A stretch of DNA of 47,997 nucleotides from CAYSYM01 sp964435115 (GCA_964435115.1 CAYSYM010000026.1:1-47997), one strand, 5' to 3'; counted from the stretch's first letter, positions 36,446 to 47,100 are shown. Program-made: numbers and translations. The notes: generated by a model from the sequence alone, not told the origin.

Positions 36446-36527
36446 GCGCGAGCGACTCCTCGCTTCCTGCGCTCCAGCCGGTTGGGCGCGCAGCCGCATC
36501 GGACGCGCGACGCCAAAGGAGTTCCCT

Positions 36528-38450
<1,923 letters not shown>

Positions 38451-38495
38451 CGGGGCGCCGAGCCGCCCTCTGCCCACACCTCCGGACGGCACCGC

Positions 38496-38879
38496 ATGGC
38501 CAACCGCCGCCTGGCGCGCATCAATCACCTGCTTCGCGAGGAGATCGCCGAGCTGCTCGCCCGCGAGGTGAAGGACGAGGCGCTGCGCTCGCCCCTGATC
38601 TCCATCACGGACGTCGAAACGGCGCCGGACCTCCGTACGGCCAAGGTGTACTTCAGCGTGTACGGTGACGACGCGCAGATTGCGGAAGCGCGCGCCCACC
38701 TGGGCCGTGCCGCCGGGTTCCTGCGCCGCAGCCTCAAGGGGCGCCTGGACCTGAGGCACACCCCGCAGCTCGAGTTCATCTTCGACCGGTCGCTGGCTCA
38801 GGGCGATCGCATCATGCGACTGATCCGCTCGATCGAGACGCACCCGGAGCCGTCGGAGGGCGCCCCTGACGGATCGTGA
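38496..38879 (+). CDS. rbfA: Ribosome-binding factor A
   Basis: 127 residues. It begins RLARINHLLREEIAELLAREVKDEAL and contains ISITDVETAPDLRTAKVYFSVYGDD and LRRSLKGRLDLRHTPQLEFIFDRSLAQGDRI, covering the KH-type fold. Needed for maturation of the 16S 5' end and cold adaptation. It follows infB by 45 bases in the conserved order. Confidence 0.95.
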   Translation: MANRRLARINHLLREEIAELLAREVKDEALRSPLISITDVETAPDLRTAKVYFSVYGDDAQIAEARAHLGRAAGFLRRSLKGRLDLRHTPQLEFIFDRSLAQGDRIMRLIRSIETHPEPSEGAPDGS

Positions 38880-38901
38880 GCGCCTGGCGCAACCCGAGCT
38901 G

Positions 38902-39882
38902 GTGGGCGTCCTGAACGTCCGCAAGGAGTCCGGGTGGACCTCGCACGACGTCGTGGCGAAGCTGCGGCGACTCAGCGGCCAGCGGCGAGTGGGCCACGCC
39001 GGGACGCTGGACCCGCTGGCCGAAGGAGTGCTGCTGGTCCTGTTCGGCCGGGCAACCCGGCTGGCCGACTACGTGGGAGCGGGGCGGAAGCGCTACCTGG
39101 CGGAGGTGCAGCTCGGCGCCTCCACCACCACGGATGACGCCGAGGGCGAGGTTGTGGAGCGCGCACCCCTGCCGGGCCTGGCGCCGGCGGAGGTGGAAGC
39201 GGCCCTCCAGGGTTTTCGTGGCGAGATCCAGCAGGTGCCACCCGCCTACTCGGCGGTCAAGGTCGCGGGCCAGCGCGCCTACGCCGTGGCGCGTCGCGGC
39301 GGCGAGGTCGCCCTCAGGTCGAGGCGGGTGAGCATCGAGCGCCTGGAGCTGTTGGGAATCGAGGCTGGCGTGCTGACGCTCGACGTGGCCTGCTCGCGCG
39401 GGACCTACGTGCGCTCCCTCGCGCGTGACCTGGCCAGGCGGCTCGGCACGCTCGGCCACCTGCGGCGGCTCGTCCGCACCGAGGTGGGTCGCTTCACGCT
39501 CGAGGATGCTGCCACGCTGGAGGAGATCGCCGCCCGGGGCGTGGGGGCGCTCCTGCTGCCGCCGGACGCGGCGCTGCCGCACGCCCCACGGGTCACGGTG
39601 GACGCAGGGGCGGTGGCCGACCTGGCGCACGGCCGGCCTGTCCCGGCCACGGGTCTGAACGCCGACCCGGTGCTCGTGTACGATCCGAGTGGTCGGATGG
39701 CGTTCGTTGGGCAGGCAGACGGGCGCAGGCTGCGACCGCGGATCTCGTTCGTGCCACCAGATGCCCCGGCTGAGCACGTGGGCCAGGGCACGGCAGGACT
39801 TGGCGCAGAGGTGGCGCACTTGCACAGCACGCGGAAGACGAAGCCCGAAACGCTCGGCGGGACCGCTGACCGCGCGCCATGA
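38902..39882 (+). CDS. truB: tRNA pseudouridine(55) synthase
   Basis: 326 residues from the GTG at 38902; no Shine-Dalgarno precedes it, and a CTG at 38884 behind GTGAG is a possible alternative. Hallmarks: LNVRKESGWTSHDVV, catalytic Asp37 in GHAGTLDPLAEGVLLV, QQVPPAYSAVKVAGQRAY and CSRGTYVRSLARDL. A C-terminal PUA-like part (about 210-275) is followed by a 45-residue tail of no recognised family. Its TGA overlaps the ribF ATG (ATGA). Confidence 0.95.
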   Translation: MGVLNVRKESGWTSHDVVAKLRRLSGQRRVGHAGTLDPLAEGVLLVLFGRATRLADYVGAGRKRYLAEVQLGASTTTDDAEGEVVERAPLPGLAPAEVEAALQGFRGEIQQVPPAYSAVKVAGQRAYAVARRGGEVALRSRRVSIERLELLGIEAGVLTLDVACSRGTYVRSLARDLARRLGTLGHLRRLVRTEVGRFTLEDAATLEEIAARGVGALLLPPDAALPHAPRVTVDAGAVADLAHGRPVPATGLNADPVLVYDPSGRMAFVGQADGRRLRPRISFVPPDAPAEHVGQGTAGLGAEVAHLHSTRKTKPETLGGTADRAP

Positions 39883-40760
39883 GGTCCGCCGTCGTCACCA
39901 TCGGCAACTTCGACGGCGTCCACCGCGGCCACCAGCACGTCATCGGCCAGGCCGTGGGCCGGGCGCGTGCGCTCGGGCTCCGCAGCTTCGCCGTCAGCTT
40001 CTTCCCGCACCCGGACCTGGTGCTGCACCCGGAGCGCGACGTGGCCTACCTGACCGACCCGGACGAGAAGGTGTGGCTCATCCAGCAGCTCGGCGTAGAC
40101 GACGTCTGGGTCTGCCCCTTCACGCGCGAGCTGTCCCAGCTCGAGCCCGACCAGTTCATGCGCCTGGTCGCCGAGCGGCAGCCGATCGCCGAGCTGTGGG
40201 TGGGGGCAGACTTCGCCCTCGGCCGCGACCGGGCGGGCACGCCGTTCGTCCTGGCGGCGATCGGGGCGGGCCAGGGGTGGGCGCTGCACGTGGTGCCGCC
40301 GTTCCGTTACGCTGGCGAGGTCGTCTCCAGCACGGCGATACGCGGCTTCCTGGCGGAGGGCGACCTGCGGCGGGCCTCGGAGCTGCTGGGGCGTCCCTAC
40401 GCCGTGTGCGGACGGCTCGAGCTCGACGCGGCCGGGCGCCTCTGTGCCAGGATCCCGGCCGACCGGGCGGTGCCCGCAGCCGGCGTCTATGCGGTGCGGC
40501 TCCAGGTGGCCGAGTCGGTCGACCCCGTGGCGGTCGAGGTCTCGCCCGGCTCAAACGGGTCCGGCGAACCCCACCTGCTCCGCCTGGGGGCGCTCGACCG
40601 CGCCGCGCCACCGGCCGGCGCCCGGGCGTCGATCGCCTTCATCGAACGGCTGCGTCCGCTGGTGGGTCGCGCCGCCGGCCCGACGACGGAGGACGCGGCC
40701 GTGGCGCGCCAGCTCGTGGGGCGCGCGGTACAGTTAGGCGCGACCTGCCCCCCATGCTGA
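39879..40760 (+). CDS. ribF: RibF: FAD synthetase with degenerate riboflavin-kinase half
   Basis: 293 residues. The N-terminal FMN adenylyltransferase domain is well kept: GNFDGVHRGH (9-18), FFPHP (41-45), and VSSTAIRGFLAEGDL (149-163). The C-terminal half keeps GVYAV (202-206) and an FIERLRPLVG-like segment, but the riboflavin-kinase signature (G-x-x-LG-PTAN with its Thr and Asn) cannot be found where expected (about 172-195) and the stretch is Ala/Arg-rich instead. It may therefore make FAD but not FMN. It overlaps truB by 4 bases and tyrS by 7. Confidence 0.88.
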   Translation: MRSAVVTIGNFDGVHRGHQHVIGQAVGRARALGLRSFAVSFFPHPDLVLHPERDVAYLTDPDEKVWLIQQLGVDDVWVCPFTRELSQLEPDQFMRLVAERQPIAELWVGADFALGRDRAGTPFVLAAIGAGQGWALHVVPPFRYAGEVVSSTAIRGFLAEGDLRRASELLGRPYAVCGRLELDAAGRLCARIPADRAVPAAGVYAVRLQVAESVDPVAVEVSPGSNGSGEPHLLRLGALDRAAPPAGARASIAFIERLRPLVGRAAGPTTEDAAVARQLVGRAVQLGATCPPC

Positions 40761-41971
40761 CCAGGTCCACCGCGCCGAGTCTCATCCAGACCCTGGACGA
40801 GCGTGGGTTCGTCGCCCAGGTCTCGGACCGGGACGGGCTGGAGCGCGCCATGGCGGCCGGGTCCATCACGGCGTACTGCGGCTACGACGTCACGGCGACC
40901 AGCCTCCACATCGGAAACCTCGTCTCGATCATGCTGCTCGCTCACCTGCAGCGGGCCGGCCACCGGCCGATCGTCGTCGTGGGCGGCGGCACGACGATGG
41001 TGGGCGACCCGAGCGGCAAGGCGGCCGCGCGGACGATGCTCACGGTGGAGCAGATCCAGCGCAACATGGCGCGCATCCAGCGGCAGTTCGCCCGCTACCT
41101 GGACTTCACCGCGGACCGGGTGCTGATGCTCAACAACGCCGACTGGCTGCTCCGACTGAAGTACATCGAGTTCCTGCGCGATATCGGGCGCCACTTCACG
41201 CTCAACCAGCTCATGCAGCACGAGACCTACCGGGAGCGCTTCGAACGTGACAGCCTGAGCTTCGTCGAGCTGAACTACGCGCTGGTCCAGGCCTACGACT
41301 TCCTGCACTTGCACCGGACGTTCGGCTGCGTCCTCCAGGTGGGCGGCAGCGACCAGTGGTTCAACATCCTCGCCGGAACCGAGCTGATCCGTCGGGCAGA
41401 GGGCAGGGAAGCGTTCGCGCTGACGACGCCGCTGGTCACCACGAGCTCCGGCCAGAAGATGGGGAAGACCGAGGCCGGAGCGGTCTGGCTGGACCCGGAC
41501 CAGACGTCGCCGTACGACTACCACCAATACTGGCGGAACACCGAGGACGCGGACGTGGGCCGCTTCCTGCGCCTGTACACCTTCCTCCCGCTGGAGGAGA
41601 TCCGTGCGCTCGAGCGGCTGGCTGGCCCGGCGATCAACCGCGCCAAGGAGGTCCTGGCTTACGAGGCGACCCGGCTGACGCACGGCGACGAGGAGGCGCG
41701 GAAGGCCCAGGCGACCGCGCACGCGCGGTTCCGCGGACAGGGGGTGGACCTCGGCCCGAGCGTCGCGGTGCCGGGCCCGACGGACCTCGTCGACCTGCTG
41801 CTCCTGGCGGGGCTGGCGTCCTCCAAGGGCGACGCCAAGCGGCTCATCAAGGGCGGCGGCGTTCGGCTGGGCGACGCGCGCGAACCGGCCGATCGGCCGA
41901 TCGACCCGCGCGAGCTCCCGGCGCTGCTGAGCGTGGGGAAGCGCAAGATCCGCCTCGAGCCAGCGCCCTGA
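40754..41971 (+). CDS. tyrS: Tyrosyl-tRNA synthetase
   Basis: 405 residues; the ATG at 40754 lies 7 bases inside the end of ribF. The open frame continues far upstream only because it runs antiphase through ribF. Class Ic motifs: HIGN (52-55) in place of HIGH, YCGYDVTATSLHIG, GGSDQWFNI, and KMGKT (235-239) for KMSKS. A C-terminal S4 RNA-binding domain (about 345-400: DLLLLAGLASSKGDAKRLIKGGGVRLG) completes it. It ends 21 bases from the convergent EF-G-like gene. Confidence 0.96.
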   Translation: MLTRSTAPSLIQTLDERGFVAQVSDRDGLERAMAAGSITAYCGYDVTATSLHIGNLVSIMLLAHLQRAGHRPIVVVGGGTTMVGDPSGKAAARTMLTVEQIQRNMARIQRQFARYLDFTADRVLMLNNADWLLRLKYIEFLRDIGRHFTLNQLMQHETYRERFERDSLSFVELNYALVQAYDFLHLHRTFGCVLQVGGSDQWFNILAGTELIRRAEGREAFALTTPLVTTSSGQKMGKTEAGAVWLDPDQTSPYDYHQYWRNTEDADVGRFLRLYTFLPLEEIRALERLAGPAINRAKEVLAYEATRLTHGDEEARKAQATAHARFRGQGVDLGPSVAVPGPTDLVDLLLLAGLASSKGDAKRLIKGGGVRLGDAREPADRPIDPRELPALLSVGKRKIRLEPAP

Positions 41972-41992
41972 GAGCGCGCGGCCTGCGCGGCG

Positions 41993-44044
41993 CTAGTCGG
42001 CGTGCGCGTGCTCCTTCTTACGCTCGTCGACGATCTTCGTCTGGAGGTGCGCCGGCACCGGGTCGTAGTGGAAGAAACGCATGCTGTAGCTGCCGCGACC
42101 TTGCGTCAGTGAGCGGAGGTCGGTGGCGTAGCGAAGCATCTCGCTCTGCGGGACACTGGCTTCGATGACCGTGTTTGGTCCGTCCGGCGCCATGCCGTTG
42201 ATGCGCGCGCGGCGCGTGTTGAGGTCGCCCATGATGTCACCGGCGAACTCGCTGGGCACTATGATCTCCACGTGCATGACGGGCTCGAGTAGCACCGGGT
42301 TCGCCTGCGCGAATGCTGCCTTGAACCCGAGCGAGGCCGCGGTCTTGAACGCCGCCTCGCTAGAGTCCACCGGGTGGTACTTCCCGAAGACGAGCGCGCA
42401 GCGGACGTCCACCACCGGGTAGCCCGCGAGCACCCCCTGCTCGAGCGTCTCCCGCACGCCCTTCTCGACGGCCGGGATGTACTGCTTCGGGACGACGCCA
42501 CCCACAATCTTGTCCTGGAACTCGAAGCCTCCCCCGCGCGGCAGCGGCTCGATCTCCAGGTTCACCACGCCGTACTGCCCGTGGCCGCCGCTCTGCCGGA
42601 CGTGGCGACCTTCGGCGGCGCCCTTGCCGGTGACCGTCTCGCGGTAGGCCACCCTGGGCACGTCCACGGCGACGTTCACGCCGAACTTGCGCTGCAGGCG
42701 CTGGACGGCGACGTCGATGTGCGTCTCGCCGAGGCCGGCGAGGATGCTCTCGCCGGTCGACGGCTCGCGATTCAGGTGCAGGCTGGGGTCCTCTTCCAGC
42801 AGGCGGGCCATGGCCGCACCCAGCTTGTCCACGTCATTGCGGCTCTTTGGGTGGAGCGAGACGAAGTACGCCGCGTCCGGGTAAAGGATGCCCGCGAGCT
42901 GGACCGGCGCGTCCCTGGTCGCCAGCGTGTCGCCGGTCGCCGTCTCCGCGAGCTTCGGAATCACCCCAATGTCGCCGGTCACCAGCCTCGGGGTGGGCTC
43001 CTGGGTCTTCCCGCGCACGTGGAACACCTGCCCCACGCGCTCGTCCTTGCCCTTCTGGACGTTCCAGACGTGGCTATCGGCCGCGAGCGTCCCGGAGTAC
43101 ACCCGGACGTAGCTGAGGTGGCCGATCGTGGGGTCGGAGACGGTCTTGAAGACGAGCGCTGCGAGCCGATCGTCCGGTGGGACGGTTCCGCCATCGGCGA
43201 GCCGCACCGAGACATCGGTCGCCGAGGGCAGGAGCTGGGCCATCGTGTCCAGGAGCGCCTCCGCACCGACGGACCGGCTGCCACTGGCTGCCAGGACGGG
43301 GAACAGCGCGCCTGCGCGGATGCCAGCGCGCAGCGCCCGCTGCAGCTCGTCCTGGGTGATCGGCTCGCCCTCCAGGTACTTGTTGATAAGGTCGTCGTCC
43401 AGCTCGCAGGCGCTCTCGACCAGCATCTCGCGGAGCTGGTCGAACGTGGCCTGCTCCTCGGATGGCACCGCCTGCGGCCCGCTGGCGCCGGCGAGGAACG
43501 CCTGGCTCGAGAGGAGGTCGACGACGCCGCGGAGCCCGTCAGCCGTGCCGATGGGGAAGGAGACGGGCACGACCGCCTTGCCGTAGCGCTCGCGCAGCGC
43601 GCTGAGCACGCCCTGGTAGTCCGCGTTCTCGCGGTCGAGCTTGTTGATGACCACGGCCCGCGGCAGGTGGGCCTCCTCGGCACGCTTCCACACGGCGTCG
43701 GTCCCTACTTGCGCGCCCGCCACGCCGTCGACGAGGACGAGGGCGCTGTCGGCCGTACGCATCGCCTGCGCCACTTCGCCGTAGAAATCGGCGTAGCCGG
43801 GCGCGTCGAGCAGGTTGATCTTGTACCCGCGCCACTCGAGCGGGGCGACCGCGAGGCTGACCGACATGCGCCGCCTGACTTCCTCGGGGTCGAAGTCGGT
43901 GGTCGTATTGCCGTCCTCCACGCTCCCCATCCGCGTGATCGCACCCGCGTGCAGCAGGAGCGCCTCCGCGAGCGTCGTCTTTCCAGCCCCGCCGTGCGAG
44001 AACAAGCCGACGTTACGCAACTGCGCGGGTGGGTACTCTCTCAT
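41993..44044 (-). CDS. EF-G-like GTPase (EF-G2/FusA2 type)
   Basis: 683 residues; ATG at 44044 with GGGAG 5 bases upstream. Domain order matches EF-G. P-loop SHGGAGKTTLAEAL (Lys22), where true EF-G has AHIDAGKTT; DAPGYADF (80-87) for switch II; NKLD (134-137). The switch I motif RGITI is replaced by RRRMSV, so the Thr that senses GTP is missing. Domain IV (GRHVRQSGGHGQYG) and V are present. This is the pattern of EF-G paralogues such as mycobacterial FusA2, whose role in elongation is doubtful. It is probably not the main translocase, and the true fusA is expected elsewhere with rpsL-rpsG. Confidence 0.88.
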   Translation of the reverse strand: MREYPPAQLRNVGLFSHGGAGKTTLAEALLLHAGAITRMGSVEDGNTTTDFDPEEVRRRMSVSLAVAPLEWRGYKINLLDAPGYADFYGEVAQAMRTADSALVLVDGVAGAQVGTDAVWKRAEEAHLPRAVVINKLDRENADYQGVLSALRERYGKAVVPVSFPIGTADGLRGVVDLLSSQAFLAGASGPQAVPSEEQATFDQLREMLVESACELDDDLINKYLEGEPITQDELQRALRAGIRAGALFPVLAASGSRSVGAEALLDTMAQLLPSATDVSVRLADGGTVPPDDRLAALVFKTVSDPTIGHLSYVRVYSGTLAADSHVWNVQKGKDERVGQVFHVRGKTQEPTPRLVTGDIGVIPKLAETATGDTLATRDAPVQLAGILYPDAAYFVSLHPKSRNDVDKLGAAMARLLEEDPSLHLNREPSTGESILAGLGETHIDVAVQRLQRKFGVNVAVDVPRVAYRETVTGKGAAEGRHVRQSGGHGQYGVVNLEIEPLPRGGGFEFQDKIVGGVVPKQYIPAVEKGVRETLEQGVLAGYPVVDVRCALVFGKYHPVDSSEAAFKTAASLGFKAAFAQANPVLLEPVMHVEIIVPSEFAGDIMGDLNTRRARINGMAPDGPNTVIEASVPQSEMLRYATDLRSLTQGRGSYSMRFFHYDPVPAHLQTKIVDERKKEHAHAD

Positions 44045-44086
44045 TGGCGCTCCCTGTGCGGCTGCGGCGCTGCCGAAGGTTGCTTC

Positions 44087-44092
44087 AGTATA
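44087..44092 (-). promoter_or_regulatory. Putative -10 box of the EF-G-like gene
   Basis: Minus-strand TATACT lies 43 bases before the ATG at 44044. No good -35 found. Confidence 0.35.
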
Positions 44093-44191
44093 CGGAGGGC
44101 GCTGTTGCGTGATCCCGACCGGCACTGCCCCCGGGCGCGGCGAGAGGCCCGCCCGGCTCTCACGTCGCATGGCTGGGTGCGCCAAGCCTCA

Positions 44192-44200
44192 TGGTAGACT
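44192..44200 (+). promoter_or_regulatory. Extended -10 of yebC
   Basis: TGGTAGACT lies 61 bases before the yebC GTG, in the divergent spacer with the EF-G-like gene. Confidence 0.4.
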
Positions 44201-44261
44201 TCGAGCAAACAGCAGTGGGCATGCGCCTGCCCGCGTGCTGTGCAGAGGAGGTTAGTTCCCG

Positions 44262-45014
44262 GTGTCCGGTCACAGTAAGTGGGCCCAGATCAAACGCGCC
44301 AAGGGGGCTAACGACCAGAAACGGGGCCAGCTCTTCACGAAGCTCGGGCGCGAGATCACAGTGGCCGCGCGCGCGGGGGGTGGGAACCCCGACGGTAACC
44401 CTCGGCTGCGCCTCGCGATCGACCGCGCGCGCGAAGCGAACATGCCGATGGACACGATCCAGCGGGCGATCCAGCGTGGTGTAGGCGGTGGCGAGGGGGC
44501 GCAGCTCGAAGAGGTGACGTACGAGGGGTACGGCGCGGGTGGTGCGGCGCTCCTCATTGAGGCGACCACCGACAACCGTAACCGGACGGTGGCGGAGGTG
44601 CGCGCGGCGCTGGGCCGCAGCGGCGGGTCGCTCGGCGAGGCCGGGTCGGTGGCGTGGAACTTCGAGTCGCGAGGGGTGATCGTGGTGACACCCGGCTCCG
44701 GGCAGGACCCGGAGGAGCTCGCGCTCAAGGCGATCGACGCGGGCGCGGATGACTTCAGCGTCGAGGATGGGGAGCTCGAAGTGCTCACCGATCCCACCCG
44801 TCTGGAAGACGTGCAGCGGGCGCTCACGGGCGCGGGGGCCAGGGTGGCGAGCGCCGAGGTGTCGATGGTCCCGAAGACGCAGCTCGATCTGCCACCCGAG
44901 CAGGCCGTCCAGGTCTTGCGGCTGATGGAGCGACTCGAGGACCTCGAGGACGTCAGCCGCGTGTACACCAACGTCAAGTTGTCCGAGGCCGTGCTGGCCC
45001 AGGTGGCGGGCTGA
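44262..45014 (+). CDS. yebC: YebC/PmpR/TACO1-family protein
   Basis: 250 residues, GTG start, AGGAGG about 10 bases upstream. It begins SGHSKWAQIKRAKGANDQKRGQLFTKLGREI and contains RLRLAIDRAREANMPMDTIQRAIQRG, EGYGAGGAALLIEATTDNRNRT and GSVAWNFESRGVI, diagnostic of the family. Members are described as DNA-binding regulators and, more recently, as translation factors relieving ribosome stalls. It is divergent from an EF-G-like gene and followed by an unknown gene after a strong hairpin. Confidence 0.95.
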   Translation: MSGHSKWAQIKRAKGANDQKRGQLFTKLGREITVAARAGGGNPDGNPRLRLAIDRAREANMPMDTIQRAIQRGVGGGEGAQLEEVTYEGYGAGGAALLIEATTDNRNRTVAEVRAALGRSGGSLGEAGSVAWNFESRGVIVVTPGSGQDPEELALKAIDAGADDFSVEDGELEVLTDPTRLEDVQRALTGAGARVASAEVSMVPKTQLDLPPEQAVQVLRLMERLEDLEDVSRVYTNVKLSEAVLAQVAG

Positions 45015-45024
45015 CCGAGCGCGG

Positions 45025-45080
45025 GGCCCGGGCGCTCCAGGCGCATGAGCCCAGTGGGGGCGGCCTGGAGCGCCCGGGCC
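45025..45080 (+). terminator. Perfect 18-bp inverted repeat after yebC
   Basis: GGCCCGGGCGCTCCAGGC (45025-45042) is exactly complementary to 45063-45080 across a 20-base loop, the longest perfect stem I see in the window. It begins 10 bases after the yebC stop and ends 34 bases before the next start. There is no T-tract. It probably terminates or insulates yebC, or protects its mRNA 3' end. Confidence 0.5.
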
Positions 45081-45114
45081 GGGTGAACGTGTGAGTCCGA
45101 AAGAGGAGAGCCGT

Positions 45115-45633
45115 GTGATCGAGACATCGCGTGCAGCCGGGCAAGTGGCCGAAGGAGCCGAAGGCGCCGCGGGGGAGGCGCCGTACTACCAGATCGATCG
45201 CTCCTGGTTCGAGGAGAACAACCTCTCATTCGACGACGTCGTGCGCGCCCGCATGTGCGACGCCTGCCGCGCCAGGGCAGGGGCCGAGGTGGAGGAGCGG
45301 GCGCCCGTCTTCGACAAGGCATCGGGGCGGATGAAGTACGAGCTGCGTCAGACCACGTATGGCAGCGATCCGTTGAAGGTCATTCACGAGCATTGCGGCC
45401 GTGCCAGGAACTACATCAACCGCGACATGCCGACGCTGGAGGCGATCTTTCGCATCTACCTCGCCAATGGGAACCAGCCGCTGCGGTTGGCGCACGTGCG
45501 GGACCAACTGGCGGAATGGTGCCCGGGCGGTGGCTGCCAGTGGTTGCTGCTTCCCCTGGACGTGCTTGATCGCCTGGTCCAGAACGACGCACACTACGGG
45601 CTGCGCCGCGCCCCTGGACCCGGCGCGAGCTGA
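45115..45633 (+). CDS. Unrecognised Cys-rich protein, possible zinc site
   Basis: 172 residues from the GTG at 45115, chosen because AGGAG lies 6 bases upstream; a GTG at 45091 is the alternative. No family is recognised with confidence. Conserved-looking parts: YYQIDRSWFEENNLSFDDVVRARMCDAC (Cys48-x2-Cys51), HEHC (His91, His93, Cys94) and CPGGGC (Cys136, Cys141). Together Cys48, Cys51, a His and Cys94 could bind zinc. Residues about 106-155 (LEAIFRIYLANGNQPLRLAHVRDQLAEW) look helical, with a winged-helix feel. No signal peptide or membrane segment. Real-gene signs are a good RBS and a non-repetitive composition unlike the shadow frames. Confidence 0.7.
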   Translation: MIETSRAAGQVAEGAEGAAGEAPYYQIDRSWFEENNLSFDDVVRARMCDACRARAGAEVEERAPVFDKASGRMKYELRQTTYGSDPLKVIHEHCGRARNYINRDMPTLEAIFRIYLANGNQPLRLAHVRDQLAEWCPGGGCQWLLLPLDVLDRLVQNDAHYGLRRAPGPGAS

Positions 45634-45851
45634 GCGCGTGGCCAGGGCTTGATCCGGGGCGCCACCGCGGCCGACACGCTCGGCTCCTCGATGAGGACGC
45701 GCGCAACGCTCAGCCCCACCCCCGCGCTCTCGCAGCCGGTCCGGGGTGCGGGGACGTGCACGGTGATCGCCAACACTCGCCCCGACGGGGGCCAGCGGCA
45801 GCTCGCGGCCCGAGACGCTGCCTGGGCTGGCCGGCCCATGGGAGAGCCCGC

Positions 45852-47018
45852 GTGAGCGGAACCATGTGGGCGCTCGTCTACGACCGTGCCCGCGATCCCT
45901 GGGAGCGCTCCAGGGGGATGCGGCTCGAGCGGGTCCCGCGCCCTTGCCTGGATTCCGCGGCGAGCTACGAGGATAGCGTCTCCGTGATCGTCCGCCCCAT
46001 CTTCGCCGGCTTCTGTGGCTCCGACCGCGGGATCTGGTTCCGCCGCTCGTTCGGCGACATGATCCATCGGACCCTCGACCAGCAGCGCAAGGAGGTCCTG
46101 GTGATGGGTCACGAGCTGTTGGGCGAGGTGGTCCAGGCCGGTCCGGAGGCAACCCGCGACTTCGGGTACCGGGCGGGCGACACGGTATCGACCGAGAGCC
46201 ACATCATCTGCGGAAGCTGCTACCAGTGCCGGATTGGCGATACGAACGTCTGCAGCACGGACCGCATCATCGGCATAAGCATGGACGGCTGCTTTGCGGA
46301 GTACGTGAAGCTGCCCGCGAGGGCGGTCTGGGCGACCGACACGCGGAAGATCCGCCCGGAGGTGGCGGCGCTGCAGGAGCCGTTTGGGAACGCGGTGCAC
46401 GCCTGCACCAAGGTCAACCTGCGCGGGAAGAGCGTGGCGATCATCGGCTGTGGCACGATCGGGTTGTTCGCGGTGGCTGTGGCCAAGGCGCTCGGCGCTC
46501 GCAAGGTGATTGGCGTGGAGCCGATGGAGAGCCACATCCGCATGGCGACGGCGATGGGGGCCGACGCGGTGGTGGCACCAGCGGTGCGCGACGAGGTGTC
46601 GTACGTCCATGACGAGGCGATCACACGCGAGATCCACGACCTGACAGAGGGAGTGGGCGTAGACGTGGCGCTGGAGATGTCCGGCTCGAACGCGGCCCTC
46701 AACACGGCCATCTCGGCCGTGCGCCGCGGCGGCCACGTGATCCTCTTCGGCCTGAAGAGCGGCGACGCGGTGATCGAGCACTTTGACCGGGTCATCGTGG
46801 ACGGCGTCAGCCTTCACTCGGTGATCGGGCGGCGCATCTGGGAGACCTGGCACGTCACCCGGAGCCTGCTCGAATCCCGCGACCCCAACATCCACGACCT
46901 GGTGTGGCAGGTGATCCTCAACCGGGGGGAGGGCACCATCGTGCGCTTCGGCGCGTTCGAGCCCGCGAGCTTCGAAGAGCGGATCAAGACGCACCCCAAG
47001 GTGCTGTTGCGGTTCTGA
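45852..47018 (+). CDS. tdh: Zinc-dependent L-threonine 3-dehydrogenase (probable)
   Basis: 388 residues; GTG at 45852 with GGGAG 7 bases upstream (ATG at 45864 is the alternative). Medium-chain dehydrogenase: catalytic zinc site around GFCGSDRG and GHELLGEVV, structural zinc CGSCYQCRIGDTNVC, and NAD-binding GCGTIGLFAVAVAKALGARKVIGVE. LQEPFGNAVHAC resembles the DPFGNAVHTA of TDH. Adjacency to kbl strongly supports oxidation of threonine to 2-amino-3-ketobutyrate. The N-terminus carries an insertion (WFRRSFGDMIHRTLDQQRK) not usual in E. coli TDH, so a related polyol dehydrogenase is not excluded. The 218 bases upstream hold no convincing gene. Confidence 0.8.
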   Translation: MSGTMWALVYDRARDPWERSRGMRLERVPRPCLDSAASYEDSVSVIVRPIFAGFCGSDRGIWFRRSFGDMIHRTLDQQRKEVLVMGHELLGEVVQAGPEATRDFGYRAGDTVSTESHIICGSCYQCRIGDTNVCSTDRIIGISMDGCFAEYVKLPARAVWATDTRKIRPEVAALQEPFGNAVHACTKVNLRGKSVAIIGCGTIGLFAVAVAKALGARKVIGVEPMESHIRMATAMGADAVVAPAVRDEVSYVHDEAITREIHDLTEGVGVDVALEMSGSNAALNTAISAVRRGGHVILFGLKSGDAVIEHFDRVIVDGVSLHSVIGRRIWETWHVTRSLLESRDPNIHDLVWQVILNRGEGTIVRFGAFEPASFEERIKTHPKVLLRF

Positions 47019-47100
47019 GCGCTACCCCGGCCGGCGAGGCCGCGGCAGCGCGGGGGAGCGACCGCGCGGGTCCGGGCGCCGAGGCCGGAAAGGAGCGACG

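Noticed and set aside
41972..41992. Bidirectional terminator between convergent tyrS and the EF-G-like gene
   Set aside because: The 21-base gap is GC-rich with only a poor partial dyad and no T-tract; cannot be called a terminator.
45649..45855. 68-codon frame ending in a GTGA overlap with tdh
   Set aside because: The overlap is suggestive, but the TTG start has no RBS and the sequence looks like random GC-rich coding; more likely non-coding.
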